A stretch of DNA of 49,939 bases from Pseudomonas sp. (GCF_030683065.1 NZ_JAUXMX010000048.1:1-49939), one strand, 5' to 3'; shown: positions 27,906 through 37,863, counted from the stretch's first letter. Program-made: numbers and translations. Notes: a model not told the origin generated them from the sequence alone.

Positions 27906-29237
27906 TTGGACTGGCAAACACTGCTCAACCGTGAACGACTCGGCAAACCGACTCATAGCGCCGACGAACTGGGCCGCACCCCCTTCCATAAAGATCATGA
28001 CCGGATCATCTTCTCCGGGGCTTTCCGCCGCCTGGGGCGCAAGACCCAAGTGCACCCGGTATCAAGCAACGACCATATCCACACGCGCCTGACCCATTCG
28101 CTGGAAGTCAGCTGTGTGGGGCGTTCGCTGGGCATGCGCGTCGGCGAGATGATTCGCGCCGATTTGCCCGCCTGGTGCGATCCGAGCGACCTGGGCATGG
28201 TCGTGCAGTCGGCGTGCCTGGCCCATGACATCGGCAACCCGCCCTTCGGCCATTCCGGCGAGGATGCGATTCGTCACTGGTTTCTGCAGGCTGCAGGGCG
28301 CGGCTGGCTGGACGGCATGAGTGCGACGGAGCGCGGTGACTTCCTCAGTTTTGAAGGCAACGCCCAGGGCTTTCGTGTGCTCACACAACTGGAATACCAC
28401 CAGTTCGACGGCGGCACCCGGCTGACCTACGCAACCCTTGGCACATACCTGAAATACCCCTGGACCGCGCGTCACGCTGAAGCGCTCGGCTACAAGAAGC
28501 ACAAGTTCGGCTGTTACCAGAGCGAACTGCCGCTACTCGAACAAATCGCCCATAAACTGGGTCTGCCACAGGTGGAAGACCAGCGCTGGGCGCGTCACCC
28601 TTTGGTCTATCTGATGGAGGCGGCGGACGACATCTGCTACGGCCTGATCGATCTGGAAGACGGCCTGGAGATGGAGCTGCTCGACTACAGCGAAGTCGAG
28701 GCCCTGCTGCTCGATCTGGTCGGTGACGACCTACCGGAAACCTACCGCCAGCTTGGCCCGCAGGATTCCAAGCGGCGCAAGCTGGCGATTTTGCGCGGTA
28801 AGGCCATCGAACACCTGACCAACGCCGCCGCCCATGCCTTCGTCGAACAGCAAGAGGCCCTGCTGGCCGGGACTCTGCAGGGCGATCTGGTCGAGCACAT
28901 GCACGGCACTGCCAAACGTTGCGTGCAGAGTGCCAAGGACATGGCACGGGAGAAAATCTTCCAGGACAAGCGCAAAACCCTGCACGAGATCGGTGCCTAC
29001 ACCACCCTGGAAATCCTCCTCAACGCCTTTTGTGGCGCGGCGCTGGAGCAACATGGCGGGCGCACGCCCTCGTTCAAGCACCGGCGCATCCTCGACCTGC
29101 TCGGCAACAATGCGCCGGACCCACATGGCTCGCTGTATACCTCGTTCCTGCGCATGATCGACTTTATCGCCGGCATGACCGACAGCTACGCAACTGAAAT
29201 GGCCCGTGAAATGACGGGGCGTTCGAGTCCGGTGTGA
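27906..29237 (+). CDS. dgt: Deoxyguanosinetriphosphate triphosphohydrolase-like protein
   Basis: This 443-residue HD-domain enzyme splits dGTP (or other dNTPs) to deoxynucleoside and triphosphate. Motifs: [32 protein letters not shown] with the first metal histidine, [17 protein letters not shown] with the HD pair, and [18 protein letters not shown] with the last aspartate. I prefer the TTG at 27906: GAGGA lies 6 bases upstream and the product then starts with [14 protein letters not shown], the usual family N-terminus. An ATG at 27843 would add 21 atypical residues. It is followed after 3 bases by a membrane protein gene. Confidence 0.93.
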   Translation: MDWQTLLNRERLGKPTHSADELGRTPFHKDHDRIIFSGAFRRLGRKTQVHPVSSNDHIHTRLTHSLEVSCVGRSLGMRVGEMIRADLPAWCDPSDLGMVVQSACLAHDIGNPPFGHSGEDAIRHWFLQAAGRGWLDGMSATERGDFLSFEGNAQGFRVLTQLEYHQFDGGTRLTYATLGTYLKYPWTARHAEALGYKKHKFGCYQSELPLLEQIAHKLGLPQVEDQRWARHPLVYLMEAADDICYGLIDLEDGLEMELLDYSEVEALLLDLVGDDLPETYRQLGPQDSKRRKLAILRGKAIEHLTNAAAHAFVEQQEALLAGTLQGDLVEHMHGTAKRCVQSAKDMAREKIFQDKRKTLHEIGAYTTLEILLNAFCGAALEQHGGRTPSFKHRRILDLLGNNAPDPHGSLYTSFLRMIDFIAGMTDSYATEMAREMTGRSSPV

Positions 29238-29240
29238 CCC

Positions 29241-30305
29241 ATGAAGAACGTGCTACGGAAAACCTTGAGCTGGCATGCCGGACCGCCGGCCTGGGGACCT
29301 GCAATGGTCGCTGGCTTCGGCTGCGCCCTGCCCTTGCTGCTTGGCTTGTTCAGTGCCCACCCGGGCTTTCTCTGGGCATCGGTTGGCGCCTTTCAGGCCG
29401 CCCAGGCAAACCCCCTGCACCGCTTCGGTATGCTGCGCATGTTGATGCTTATCGGCCTTGGCGCCTGCAGCGCCGGCCTGGGGTTCTGGTCGGCCAGCGA
29501 TCCACTGATCAGCCTGGGTCTGTTCGCTGCCTTCGGGCTCTTGCTCGCCTGGCTACAACGCTTCGGTAGCGAGGCCGGTAAACTCGGCATCGGCCTGGCC
29601 GTCTGCCTGTGCCTGGGCCAAGGCCAGCAAAGCCTGGGCAACCTGGACAAACCGTTCGCCATTGCCATGCTGTTCATCCTCGGCGGGCTCTGGGTGATGC
29701 TTCTGGCATTCGGTCTGCGGGGCATGCATGGCCTGCGCATGTGGCCGTACATGCCACGCTTCGTCAGCATCCTCAAGGTCCTCAAACGCCGCGCCAAACG
29801 CCTGCCGAAACAGCAGTGGCGCCTGCATGCACTGGCGTGCACCCTGGCCTTCTCCCTGGCAGGCGTGGTCGTCAACCTGGCAGGTCTGGAGCGCGGCTAC
29901 TGGCTGACATTGACCGTGGTAACCACCCTGCAACTGGAGTTTCAGGGCAGTCTGGTGCGCGCCCTGCAGTCGAGCCTGGCCAGCCTGGCTGCTGCCGGGT
30001 TATTAATTGTGCTCGGGCATAGCCTGCAAGATCCGCAGCTGATGGTTGCCACCCTGCTGCCGCTGATCGCCCTCAGCCGTGCCATACAAGCCAACCACTA
30101 CGGCTTGTTCGTGCTGCAAACCACCGTCTGCTTCGTCTTGCTCGCCGAAAGCCTTGCGCAGGACTGGCAGCTTGCCGAGGTGCGTTTGCTCAACGCCCTG
30201 TTTGGCGTAGTACTGGTGCTGTTTGTCGCTCTGCTGATGCACGGCCTTGGCCAATTACTGGTGAAACGCGCCAGGCCCATGGCCGAGCCGGCGCAAACAC
30301 CTTGA
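29241..30305 (+). CDS. FUSC-like integral membrane protein
   Basis: This 354-residue inner-membrane protein has two blocks of hydrophobic helices, about 22-165 and 195-340, separated by a strongly basic loop (KVLKRRAKRLPKQQWRLH, about 177-194). The two-block layout and GYWLTLTVVTTLQ motif fit FUSC/aromatic-acid-exporter-like proteins. Substrate unknown. It starts 3 bases after dgt, so the two are almost certainly co-transcribed, without an obvious functional link. Confidence 0.8.
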   Translation: MKNVLRKTLSWHAGPPAWGPAMVAGFGCALPLLLGLFSAHPGFLWASVGAFQAAQANPLHRFGMLRMLMLIGLGACSAGLGFWSASDPLISLGLFAAFGLLLAWLQRFGSEAGKLGIGLAVCLCLGQGQQSLGNLDKPFAIAMLFILGGLWVMLLAFGLRGMHGLRMWPYMPRFVSILKVLKRRAKRLPKQQWRLHALACTLAFSLAGVVVNLAGLERGYWLTLTVVTTLQLEFQGSLVRALQSSLASLAAAGLLIVLGHSLQDPQLMVATLLPLIALSRAIQANHYGLFVLQTTVCFVLLAESLAQDWQLAEVRLLNALFGVVLVLFVALLMHGLGQLLVKRARPMAEPAQTP

Positions 30306-30442
30306 GTCGCATGACGCGGCAGCACTCACCTAAAAAGCTCTAAATAGAAATCTTTTTATAGTTAATCGCGTTTAACCGGCAGCGCTGCAGAGCGTTCGCT
30401 ATGCTTGATCGATCCGCAGCGCAATTCAGGGACAGACGCGTG

Positions 30443-33394
30443 ATGCCCAAGCCCAACGACCGCCGCTTCCCCCTGTATATACATATCAGCGCGCTTTTCA
30501 CCATGCTGCTGCTATTGACTGGCGTAGTGCTGGGTTTATTCAACTATCAGCAGAACTCCCGCATCATCTTCTCCAGCAGCACCACGCTGTTCGAGCGCAT
30601 TCAGCAGGACGTGCAAAAAGACCTCAAGCATACCTACCAACCCATCAACCACCTGCTGAATATGCTGGTGCTCAATCGCGCAACCCAAGCGACTGATCTT
30701 CAGGGCCGCCTGGAACTGCTTGAGCCCCTGGCCCAGGCATTGCGCGATAACCCCAAGCTGGCCTCACTGTACCTGGGCTATGCGGACGGTGATTTCTTCA
30801 TGCTGCGCCCGCTGCGCAGCGCAGCACTGAAGCAACTTCTGGCGGCTCCTGAGCAGGCGACCTTTCAAGTCTGGTCGATCGACCGCAGCGAGACCGCAAT
30901 AGAGGCCCAGTACCTGTTCTTCGATGATGCACTGACGCTGATCAGCCAACAGCAGCGCCCCCTGGAAACATTCGACCCACGCCGCCGCAACTGGTACCTG
31001 AACGCCAGCAGCCGCTCAGAGCAGATCACCACTGAGCCGTATGTGTTTTTCTCCACCCAGGAAGTCGGCACCACCCTGGCCAAGCGTACCGGAGCGAACA
31101 GTGTTCTAGCTGCGGACTTGACCCTGTCTGACCTGTCCACGACCCTGGCCGCACATAAGGTCACAGCCAACAGCCAAGTGATCCTGTTCGACGCCAAAGG
31201 CAACACCGTGGCCTATCCCGATAGCGCTCGTGTGCTGATGATGGATAACGGCAAACCGCACCTGACCCCCGCCCGCGACCTTAGCCCTGAACTCGCGATT
31301 CTCCTCGCAGAGAATGAGCGGGAGACCACGCATCAGGGCATTCTCGAACTGAGCGAACGGCGCTGGATCGTTTCGCGCAGCCATCTACAGGAAGGTGGGC
31401 CGCAAGGTCTGCACCTGGCGCTCTTGGTGCCCGAAAACGAGCTACTCACCGACGCCTACCGCATCCGCTGGCAAGGCGCACTGATCACCCTGACCACCTT
31501 GCTGTTGTGCCTACCCATGGGCTGGCTGGCCTCGCGAATGTTAACCAAGCCCCTGCGTAACCTGGTGTTGGAAGCCGAGGCCATCCGCCGCTTCGACTTC
31601 AACTATCCCGCCAGCGATCACTCATTGGTACTGGAAGTGGATCAACTGGCTAGATCCATGGCGCGGATGAAGGAGACCATCTCCAGCTTCCTCGACATCA
31701 CCGCCAGTCTCTCTGCGCAAACCCGTTTTGAAGCCCTGCTTGAGCGAGTACTACAAGAAACGGTGACAATCAGTGCGGCCCATGGCGGCTTGATTTACTT
31801 GATCGATGCCGACAGCGGTCGGCTGGAGCCTTATGGCCTGTTTCTCGACGGTGCGCAACACAGCCTCGAGCAACACGGCATTCGTGGCTACGACAACGCC
31901 ACTGACCAACTGCCTTCCTGGCTGCAACAATCGGCCAATGGCAGCAAAAGCAACATCGCTTCGCTGGGTTTCGACCAGGCTGGCGATTACCAAAGCCTGC
32001 TGCACACTCTCGACAGCCCACGCATCCACCTGGTTGCAACAGGCCTGCACAATCGCCAAGGCGATAGGCTGGGCATCCTGGTGCTGTTGCACTGCGACCG
32101 TGGCGAGCTGTCCGATCTGGCGATACAGAGCCCCGAGCGCGTAGCGTTCGTGGAGGCGGTTTCCGGCGTCGCGGCGCTGTGCATTGAAAGCCAACGCCTG
32201 CTGGAACGACAGAAACAGCTGCTCAATGCCTTTATCCAACTGATCGCTGGCGCCATCGACGCCAAGAGTCCCTACACCGGCGGCCACTGCCAGCGCGTGC
32301 CGGAGATCACCCTGATGCTGGCCCGCGCAGCGGCAGACAGCAATGAACAACCCTTTCAAAACTATCGACCCAACGACGAGGAATGGGAGGCGTTGCATAT
32401 CGCCGCCTGGCTGCATGATTGCGGCAAGGTCACCACACCCGAATACGTGGTCGACAAGGCGACCAAGCTGGAGACCCTCTACGATCGCATCCACGAGGTG
32501 CGCATGCGTTTCGAGGTGCTCAAACGTGACGCCTGGATCACCTACTGGCAAGGCTGCGCACACGCTGGCGATCAGACTCAGCTGGCCGCTCTGCGCGATG
32601 AATTGCTGAGTACCCTCGACAACGAGTTTGCCTTCGTCGCGCGCAGCAACCTGGGCGGCGAAGCAATGGCCGAGGCAGATCTGGCGCGCCTGCAGCAGAT
32701 CGCAACACGCACCTGGACACGCACCCTGGATGACCGCCTCGGCTTGTCCTGGGAAGAAACCACGCGCCATGAACAGCAGCTGGCGCCGAGCCTGCCAACC
32801 AAAGAGTCGTTGTTGGCCGACAAGCCCGAACACCTGATCGAGCGCCTCGCCACAGAAATACTCCCGCCCGATAATCCCTGGGGCTTCAAGCTGGACGTAC
32901 CGCTGCATAAATTCAATCGCGGCGAACTGCACAACCTCAGCATCTCCCGCGGCACCCTGACGGCCGAAGAGCGTTACCTCATTAACCACCACATCGTGCA
33001 GACCATCATCATGCTCGATCGCCTACCCTTCCCCGCGCACTTGCAAAGCGTTAGCGAAATCGCTGGCGGCCACCACGAGAAAATGGATGGCAGCGGCTAC
33101 CCGAAACGCCTGCACCGAGAACAGATGAGCCTGCCGGCGCGCATGATGGCCATTGCTGACATTTTTGAAGCATTGACGGCCGCAGATCGTCCCTACAAAA
33201 AGGGCAAGCAGCTCTCGGAGTCGCTAAATATCATGGCGGACATGTGCAAAAACGCACACATAGACCCGCAGCTGTTTGGCTTGTTCGTGCGCACGAAAAT
33301 CTATCAGCGCTACGCCGAACGCTTCATGCAAGCGCAACAGATCGATGAGGTGGATGAGGTGGACGTGCTGAGCAAAGCCGGGCTTACAGGCTAA
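30443..33394 (+). CDS. Membrane HD-GYP domain protein (Cache-HAMP-GAF-HD-GYP)
   Basis: This protein of about 983 residues has a first membrane helix (YIHISALFTMLLLLTGVVLG, about 12-32), a periplasmic Cache-type sensor to about 330, a second helix (ALITLTTLLLCLPMGWLAS), HAMP, a GAF-like region (about 415-590), and an HD-GYP domain. HD-GYP motifs are HCQRVPEITL, HDCGKVTTPEYVV at about 656, INHHIVQTI, and HHEKMDGSGYP at about 877, so it is a likely c-di-GMP phosphodiesterase. The gap between HD and HHE is about 220 residues, versus about 60 in typical members, so roughly 150 residues are inserted. The ATG at 30443 (or adjacent GTG at 30440) has AGGGA upstream; an earlier ATG at 30401 lacks one. 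Confidence 0.9.
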   Translation: MPKPNDRRFPLYIHISALFTMLLLLTGVVLGLFNYQQNSRIIFSSSTTLFERIQQDVQKDLKHTYQPINHLLNMLVLNRATQATDLQGRLELLEPLAQALRDNPKLASLYLGYADGDFFMLRPLRSAALKQLLAAPEQATFQVWSIDRSETAIEAQYLFFDDALTLISQQQRPLETFDPRRRNWYLNASSRSEQITTEPYVFFSTQEVGTTLAKRTGANSVLAADLTLSDLSTTLAAHKVTANSQVILFDAKGNTVAYPDSARVLMMDNGKPHLTPARDLSPELAILLAENERETTHQGILELSERRWIVSRSHLQEGGPQGLHLALLVPENELLTDAYRIRWQGALITLTTLLLCLPMGWLASRMLTKPLRNLVLEAEAIRRFDFNYPASDHSLVLEVDQLARSMARMKETISSFLDITASLSAQTRFEALLERVLQETVTISAAHGGLIYLIDADSGRLEPYGLFLDGAQHSLEQHGIRGYDNATDQLPSWLQQSANGSKSNIASLGFDQAGDYQSLLHTLDSPRIHLVATGLHNRQGDRLGILVLLHCDRGELSDLAIQSPERVAFVEAVSGVAALCIESQRLLERQKQLLNAFIQLIAGAIDAKSPYTGGHCQRVPEITLMLARAAADSNEQPFQNYRPNDEEWEALHIAAWLHDCGKVTTPEYVVDKATKLETLYDRIHEVRMRFEVLKRDAWITYWQGCAHAGDQTQLAALRDELLSTLDNEFAFVARSNLGGEAMAEADLARLQQIATRTWTRTLDDRLGLSWEETTRHEQQLAPSLPTKESLLADKPEHLIERLATEILPPDNPWGFKLDVPLHKFNRGELHNLSISRGTLTAEERYLINHHIVQTIIMLDRLPFPAHLQSVSEIAGGHHEKMDGSGYPKRLHREQMSLPARMMAIADIFEALTAADRPYKKGKQLSESLNIMADMCKNAHIDPQLFGLFVRTKIYQRYAERFMQAQQIDEVDEVDVLSKAGLTG

Positions 33395-33496
33395 TCGGGT
33401 TACGACCAGTTCGCTGTAGGCGCTTGAGGGACGGACAACCTTATACAGTCGCTGAAGTTGATGCCTGCTTGCGAAACGGCAGGGGGACAGTAGAAC

Positions 33497-33527
33497 AACG
33501 GCTGGGCATGTTGCATGCCCAGCCGTT
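33497..33527 (-). terminator. Strong hairpin after yggL
   Basis: A perfect 14-bp stem (33497-33510 with 33514-33527) and a 3-base loop lie 6 bases past the yggL stop. The sequence beyond it on the minus strand (GTTCTACTG) is only weakly T-rich. It may serve both convergent genes as a transcript end. Confidence 0.65.
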
Positions 33528-33532
33528 AGACA

Positions 33533-33877
33533 TCAGGCCGGAGTGTTGATGGTGCTGTCCGGGTACCAGACGTCCATCAGCGGGCTGACGGTAATGTCGA
33601 CCAGCTCATCGCGACCTTTCAGCCAAGCTTCAACCTGGGAACGCTGCTCTTCGCTGACCGAGCCACGCTTGGCCAGGCATACCAGACCATAGTCATCGCC
33701 GCCGACATAACCAAGACCATTGGCGGTCATGGCGTCACGCAGAAACTGATCGAGGAATGCATCAATGGCCTCTTCGGCCAGATCGTCTTTGAAGTTCAGG
33801 TTCAGCTCAAAACCCAGCTCCTGGAATTCATCCACGCAGAGTTTTTTGCGCAGACGGCGGGAACGGTTAGTAGCCAT
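33533..33877 (-). CDS. yggL: YggL family protein (DUF469)
   Basis: This 114-residue protein begins MATNRSRRLRKKLCVDEFQELGFEL, the YggL signature: basic start, then CVDEFQE. The acidic middle (FKDDLAEEAIDAFLDQF) and C-terminal SPLMDVWYP complete the family pattern. E. coli YggL associates with the 50S ribosomal subunit. I chose the ATG at 33877, with GAGGA 7 bases upstream; the longer in-frame extension lies in the promoter spacer shared with dacB. Confidence 0.93.
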   Translation of the reverse strand: MATNRSRRLRKKLCVDEFQELGFELNLNFKDDLAEEAIDAFLDQFLRDAMTANGLGYVGGDDYGLVCLAKRGSVSEEQRSQVEAWLKGRDELVDITVSPLMDVWYPDSTINTPA

Positions 33878-34106
33878 GGAACAATCCTCAAAAGTGATAA
33901 CGCGCGGCACTTTAGCAGTTTGCCGAAGGAATTGCCCGCCTCTCTGCCAGCAGGGCGACAGGCGCCACACTTGAGCACGCATTATGCTGACAGCAGGACG
34001 GCGCACTCAGGACTAGCCTGGGGCATAATGTGCGGCAATTCGCAAAACCTCGACGGGATTTTCCGTACATGTCGCCCATGATTTTCACCCCTCACTTGGA
34101 GGGTAT

Positions 34107-35552
34107 ATGCCCATGATCAACACATTGCGCAAACTGGCCATCGCAGGCTTGCTCCTGCCCTTCGCATTGCCTCTGCATGCCGCAGTCAACAGCAGCCTGC
34201 CCGCCAAGGTTGAGCAATCGCTGAAAGCCAGCAAAATCAGCAGTCGATCCCTGTCGGTGGTCACCCTGCCACTTACCGGGCCGGGTACCAGCACCTTCTT
34301 CAACGCCGACGTGTCGATCAATCCGGCCTCGACCATGAAGCTGGTGACAACCTTTGCCGCGCTGGAACTACTCGGCCCCACACACCAATGGAAAACCGAG
34401 TTCTATACCGACGGCACGCTGAAAGACGGTGTGCTGCACGGCAACCTGTTCCTCAAAGGCGGTGGCGACCCCAAGCTGAACATGGAACGACTCTGGCTGT
34501 TGCTCCGCGACCTGCGAGCCAACGGCGTGCATCAGATTACCGGTGACCTGGTGCTTGACCGCGGCCACTTCAACCAGCCAACCCTGCCGACCTTCAACGA
34601 TGACGGTGGCGACAGCAACAAACCGTACCTGGTCACTCCCGACGCATTGCTGGTCAACCTCAAGGCGCTGCGCTTCGTTGCACGTACCGACGCCGGCAAG
34701 GTGCACATCGCCGTCGAGCCACCGATTGCCGAGATTCGCATCGACAACCGGGTCAAGGCTTTACCTGCAGGCAAGTGCCCAGGCTGGCCGGATGTACGCT
34801 ACAACCCGGTGAAACAGTTCGACGGCACCACCGTGATTGTCAGCGGCCAACTCGCAGAAGGCTGCAGCTCCCAGACCTATTTGTCCCTGCTCGACCATCC
34901 TGACTATGCAGCAGGGACCGTGCGGGCCATCTGGCAGGAACTGGGCGGCAAGATCCTCGGCAAGAATCGCCTCGCCGATGTGCCGAAAAACGCCCGCCTA
35001 CTCGCACGCGCCTTCTCTCCAGATCTGGTGGAGATCATCCGCGACATCAATAAATACAGTAACAACACCATGGCCCGTCAGCTGTTTCTGAGCCTCGGCG
35101 CGCAGTTTCGCAATGAAGCCGACGGTGACGATGCCAAGGCCGCCCAGCGGGTAATTCGAGGTTGGTTGGCGCGCAAGGGCATTACCGCACCGCACCTGGT
35201 CATCGAGAATGGCTCCGGCCTGTCGCGTGACGAACGGGTCAGTGCGCGGGAGTTGGCGCAGCTGCTGCAGGCCGCCTGGAAAAGCCCCTACGCCGCCGAA
35301 TTCATCAGCTCCATGCCGCTGGTGGCCATGGACGGCACCATGCGCAAACGCCTGCACCGCACGGCCCTGGTCGGCGAGGCGCATATTAAGACTGGCACCC
35401 TGAACAATGTCCGCGCCATCGCCGGCTTCAGCCGCGACAGCAATGGCAATAGCTGGGCGGTGGTGGCGATTCTCAATGATCCGCGCCCCTGGGGCGCCTC
35501 ATCGATTCTCGACCAGGTGCTGATCGACCTGTATCGCCAACCTAAACTCTGA
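34107..35552 (+). CDS. dacB: D-alanyl-D-alanine carboxypeptidase/endopeptidase, PBP4 type
   Basis: This 481-residue penicillin-binding protein of the S13 family has a signal peptide (LAIAGLLLPFALPLHA, cut near 26). The active-site motifs are SxxK in NPASTMKLV (about 71-78), SNN in INKYSNNTMA (about 315) and KTG in HIKTGTLNN (about 427). The large insertion between SxxK and SNN is typical of PBP4. It trims or cleaves peptidoglycan cross-links in the periplasm. GGAGGG precedes the ATG at 34107. It is divergent from yggL. Confidence 0.95.
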   Translation: MPMINTLRKLAIAGLLLPFALPLHAAVNSSLPAKVEQSLKASKISSRSLSVVTLPLTGPGTSTFFNADVSINPASTMKLVTTFAALELLGPTHQWKTEFYTDGTLKDGVLHGNLFLKGGGDPKLNMERLWLLLRDLRANGVHQITGDLVLDRGHFNQPTLPTFNDDGGDSNKPYLVTPDALLVNLKALRFVARTDAGKVHIAVEPPIAEIRIDNRVKALPAGKCPGWPDVRYNPVKQFDGTTVIVSGQLAEGCSSQTYLSLLDHPDYAAGTVRAIWQELGGKILGKNRLADVPKNARLLARAFSPDLVEIIRDINKYSNNTMARQLFLSLGAQFRNEADGDDAKAAQRVIRGWLARKGITAPHLVIENGSGLSRDERVSARELAQLLQAAWKSPYAAEFISSMPLVAMDGTMRKRLHRTALVGEAHIKTGTLNNVRAIAGFSRDSNGNSWAVVAILNDPRPWGASSILDQVLIDLYRQPKL

Positions 35553-35580
35553 GCGCCGGAGCAGGTGGCTGCCGGGTTTA

Positions 35581-36009
35581 TTAGCCGCGCACGCCACCTT
35601 CGCGCTCCCAGGCACAGCGCACCCGCAGCTCACCCTCTTGTGGGCTGTGGCAACCGTTGTCTGACTCCCAGCGAAAGGTATGAGTGCCGCTCAATTCGGT
35701 TTCCAGATGAACCACGGCACTGGCCCAGTACAAGCGCTTGAGCAGGGTCTCGAACTGCTCGACCCACAAGCCCCACTCGTACTCGACTGCGCGGTAACTG
35801 GCACCGAAGTGAATCACCTGCGTCTGGTACAAGCCTTCACCGGGCTGCTGGCAAAAGGCAAACATCTCGCGCCCGAGAAATGGCCAGGCCTCACCAGCCG
35901 GCAACTCAGCCAATACCCGATGGTTGATCTGACGACGCAGACGGCTCTGCGCCGGGCTGTCGGCAGGCCAGTCGCGAATGCAGCCATAGACGATCGATTC
36001 AGACTCCAC
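35581..36009 (-). CDS. Hypothetical protein
   Basis: This protein of about 142 residues is predicted soluble, with no signal peptide or membrane helix. It starts VESESIVYGCIRDWPADSP, contains a tryptophan-rich centre (YEWGLWVEQFETLLKRLYW) and ends with HTFRWESDNGCHSP and acidic-basic tail residues. I chose the GTG at 36009 because GGGAG lies about 6 bases upstream; a TTG seven codons earlier is an alternative. I do not recognise the family; the coherent reading frame and ribosome-binding site support a real gene. It converges with dacB, 28 bases apart. Confidence 0.65.
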   Translation of the reverse strand: MESESIVYGCIRDWPADSPAQSRLRRQINHRVLAELPAGEAWPFLGREMFAFCQQPGEGLYQTQVIHFGASYRAVEYEWGLWVEQFETLLKRLYWASAVVHLETELSGTHTFRWESDNGCHSPQEGELRVRCAWEREGGVRG

Positions 36010-36116
36010 ATGAGTACTCCCGAAAATCAAGGCTGCCTTCTATCACAGCGCCGTTTATCGAGAAAGGAGCCACAGGGAAACTTTTTCACTTTGCCAGTCG
36101 ACTCACACTCGCCTGA

Positions 36117-37280
36117 TCAGCGATGGCGCGGAGCGCGGCGCATGACCCAGGCCAGCACTGTCATCAGCAGCGCCAAGCTGGTCAACACCATGAACGGCAA
36201 TTGATAGTGGCCGGCCAGATCGCGTGCCAACCCAGTGAGAACTGGCGTCAGGCACGCCATGCTGTAGCCCATGCAGAGCATCATTGCGGTCCAACGGCTG
36301 ACCGCCAGCGGCGAGCGCGCCTCGTAAAGCGGCAGCACTAGGGACAGGGAAAATGAACCACCGAGCCCGAAACCGATAGTCACAGCCCACAGCTCTGGAA
36401 CGAAGGTCGGCACGAAGGTAATCATCGCCAGGCTCACGGACGACAACAATCCGCAGGCAACCAACAAGGCATAGCGATTGCCGAAACGCTGTGCCAACCA
36501 GGGCAACAGAAAAGCACTGGGCATGCCCATCAACATCGAGATACTAAACAGCGCATTGCTGTGCAGCAGCGTCAGGCCTGCCTCGTGGTAACGCGCCACC
36601 GCCCAGGTTGCCAAGGCATAGAACAGCCCGGCCTGAATCGCAAAAAAGCAGCTGATCAACCAGGCCCGCGGTTGATTCCATGGCAAACCGCTGCCGGCTT
36701 CTGCAGCATCTGCGGACTCCGCACGATTAGGCAGGTACAACCACAACAACAACCCCACTACCGCGGGCAAGGCCCAAACCGCCAACCCCTGAGGCCAACT
36801 GTCACCTAACAGTTGCGTCGCTGGCGCCGTCAGTACGGCGCCAGCAGCGCCGCCGACAGCCATGCTCAGGGAATACCAGCCGACCACCGTGCCCATCTGT
36901 CCCGCGAAGTGGCGCTTGATGAATCCCGACAGCAAGGGGCCGGCAATGGCAATGGCCGTACCGAGCAAAACCGCACTGGCAATCAACACAACACTGGACT
37001 GACCGGCCAGGCGCATCAATAACGCGACGCTGATCACCCCCATACACAAGGCAATGGTCCGCTCCAGCCCTACACGCATCGCCAGGCGCGGCGCAAAAGG
37101 CGCAAGCAAACCCATACACAGCACCGGCAATGCCGTGGTCAGACTGATCAAGCCACGACTGAGGGCCAGCTCTTCGGCAATCCGCTCAATCAGGGGTGCC
37201 AGGGAGGTGATACCGGGGCGCAGATTGATCGCCGCAATCACCAGAGCCAGCAATAGCAAAACTCTAGATGGCGCTTTCAA
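36117..37280 (-). CDS. MFS transporter, CynX/NimT type
   Basis: This 387-residue protein has twelve predicted membrane helices. The first contains the CynX/NimT/YeaN-type AAINLRPGITSLAPLI. The central loop (LPNRAESADAAEAG, about 180-195) splits the two six-helix halves. Members carry cyanate, nitroimidazoles or other small compounds; the substrate here is unknown. The start is MKAPSRVLLLLALV at 37280. It is probably transcribed alone. Confidence 0.87.
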   Translation of the reverse strand: MKAPSRVLLLLALVIAAINLRPGITSLAPLIERIAEELALSRGLISLTTALPVLCMGLLAPFAPRLAMRVGLERTIALCMGVISVALLMRLAGQSSVVLIASAVLLGTAIAIAGPLLSGFIKRHFAGQMGTVVGWYSLSMAVGGAAGAVLTAPATQLLGDSWPQGLAVWALPAVVGLLLWLYLPNRAESADAAEAGSGLPWNQPRAWLISCFFAIQAGLFYALATWAVARYHEAGLTLLHSNALFSISMLMGMPSAFLLPWLAQRFGNRYALLVACGLLSSVSLAMITFVPTFVPELWAVTIGFGLGGSFSLSLVLPLYEARSPLAVSRWTAMMLCMGYSMACLTPVLTGLARDLAGHYQLPFMVLTSLALLMTVLAWVMRRAPRHR

Positions 37281-37448
37281 TTGGCGCTGCCCAAGGAGGG
37301 TCGAAAATATAAGTGCAGACAGGCTTCTGGCAAGGTTTTCACTAAGCTTCCAACATCGTGACGACTAGACTGACAAGGCTCGCAACCCTAGCCCCTGGAA
37401 AGCCAGAGAGCAAGTCCGCAAGCACAAAAGCTGACCAAGCGATCAAGC

Positions 37449-37736
37449 TCAGCTCGTACGATCATTGTGGCCAAGATCACGCGCCGGATCGATCAAGTCG
37501 CGCAAGCGCTGCTTGAGTACCTTGGCCTCGGGAAAGCCGCCATCGGCCTTACGCTCCCATATCTGCACGTCATCGCAGGTCACGCGAAACACTCCGCCGG
37601 TACCAGGCTGCAGGCTGACCTTGCGCAAGTCATCGGCAAAGGTCGACAGCAGTTCCTGGGCCAGCCAGGCTGCGCGTAACAGCCATTGGCACTGGGTGCA
37701 GTAAGTAATGGTGACTTCAACTTTGCCGCTGGACAT
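37449..37736 (-). CDS. SelT/SelW/SelH-family (Rdx) thioredoxin-fold protein
   Basis: This 95-residue protein begins MSSGKVEVTITYCTQCQWLLRAAWL; CTQC is the CxxC redox motif where selenoprotein W has CxxU. The conserved GTGGVFRV and F-P-E-A-K-x-L-K-Q (FPEAKVLKQRLRDLI) segments complete the Rdx family. Probable cytoplasmic redox protein; partner unknown. The ATG at 37736 has GGAG 6 bases upstream; an upstream in-frame start would add a spurious hydrophobic leader. Confidence 0.9.
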   Translation of the reverse strand: MSSGKVEVTITYCTQCQWLLRAAWLAQELLSTFADDLRKVSLQPGTGGVFRVTCDDVQIWERKADGGFPEAKVLKQRLRDLIDPARDLGHNDRTS

Positions 37737-37792
37737 AACCACTCCGCCTACGCAAAAAAATGATGATACTCCCACCCCAGCTTGCAACGTAA

Positions 37793-37829
37793 AAAGGCCC
37801 GCCTACCTTGCGCAGGTAAGCGGGCCTTT
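37793..37829 (-). terminator. Rho-independent terminator of the fimV-like gene
   Basis: AAAGGCCCGC (37793-37802) pairs with GCGGGCCTTT (37820-37829); further pairing (CTACC with GGTA) extends the stem inward. On the minus strand it lies 35 bases past the stop and ends in a T run (37795 down to 37791). Confidence 0.88.
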
Positions 37830-37863
37830 CAGGTGAAAACCCAAGCAGCTAGAGGAAATGCCT

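Noticed and set aside
31751..32992. A 413-codon open frame opposite the HD-GYP gene
   Set aside because: It is fully antisense to conserved GAF and HD-GYP coding sequence, with no ribosome-binding site or family match.
36009..36030. TTG start seven codons upstream for the unknown protein beside dacB
   Set aside because: The extension would overlap the GGGAG ribosome-binding site that fits the GTG at 36009.
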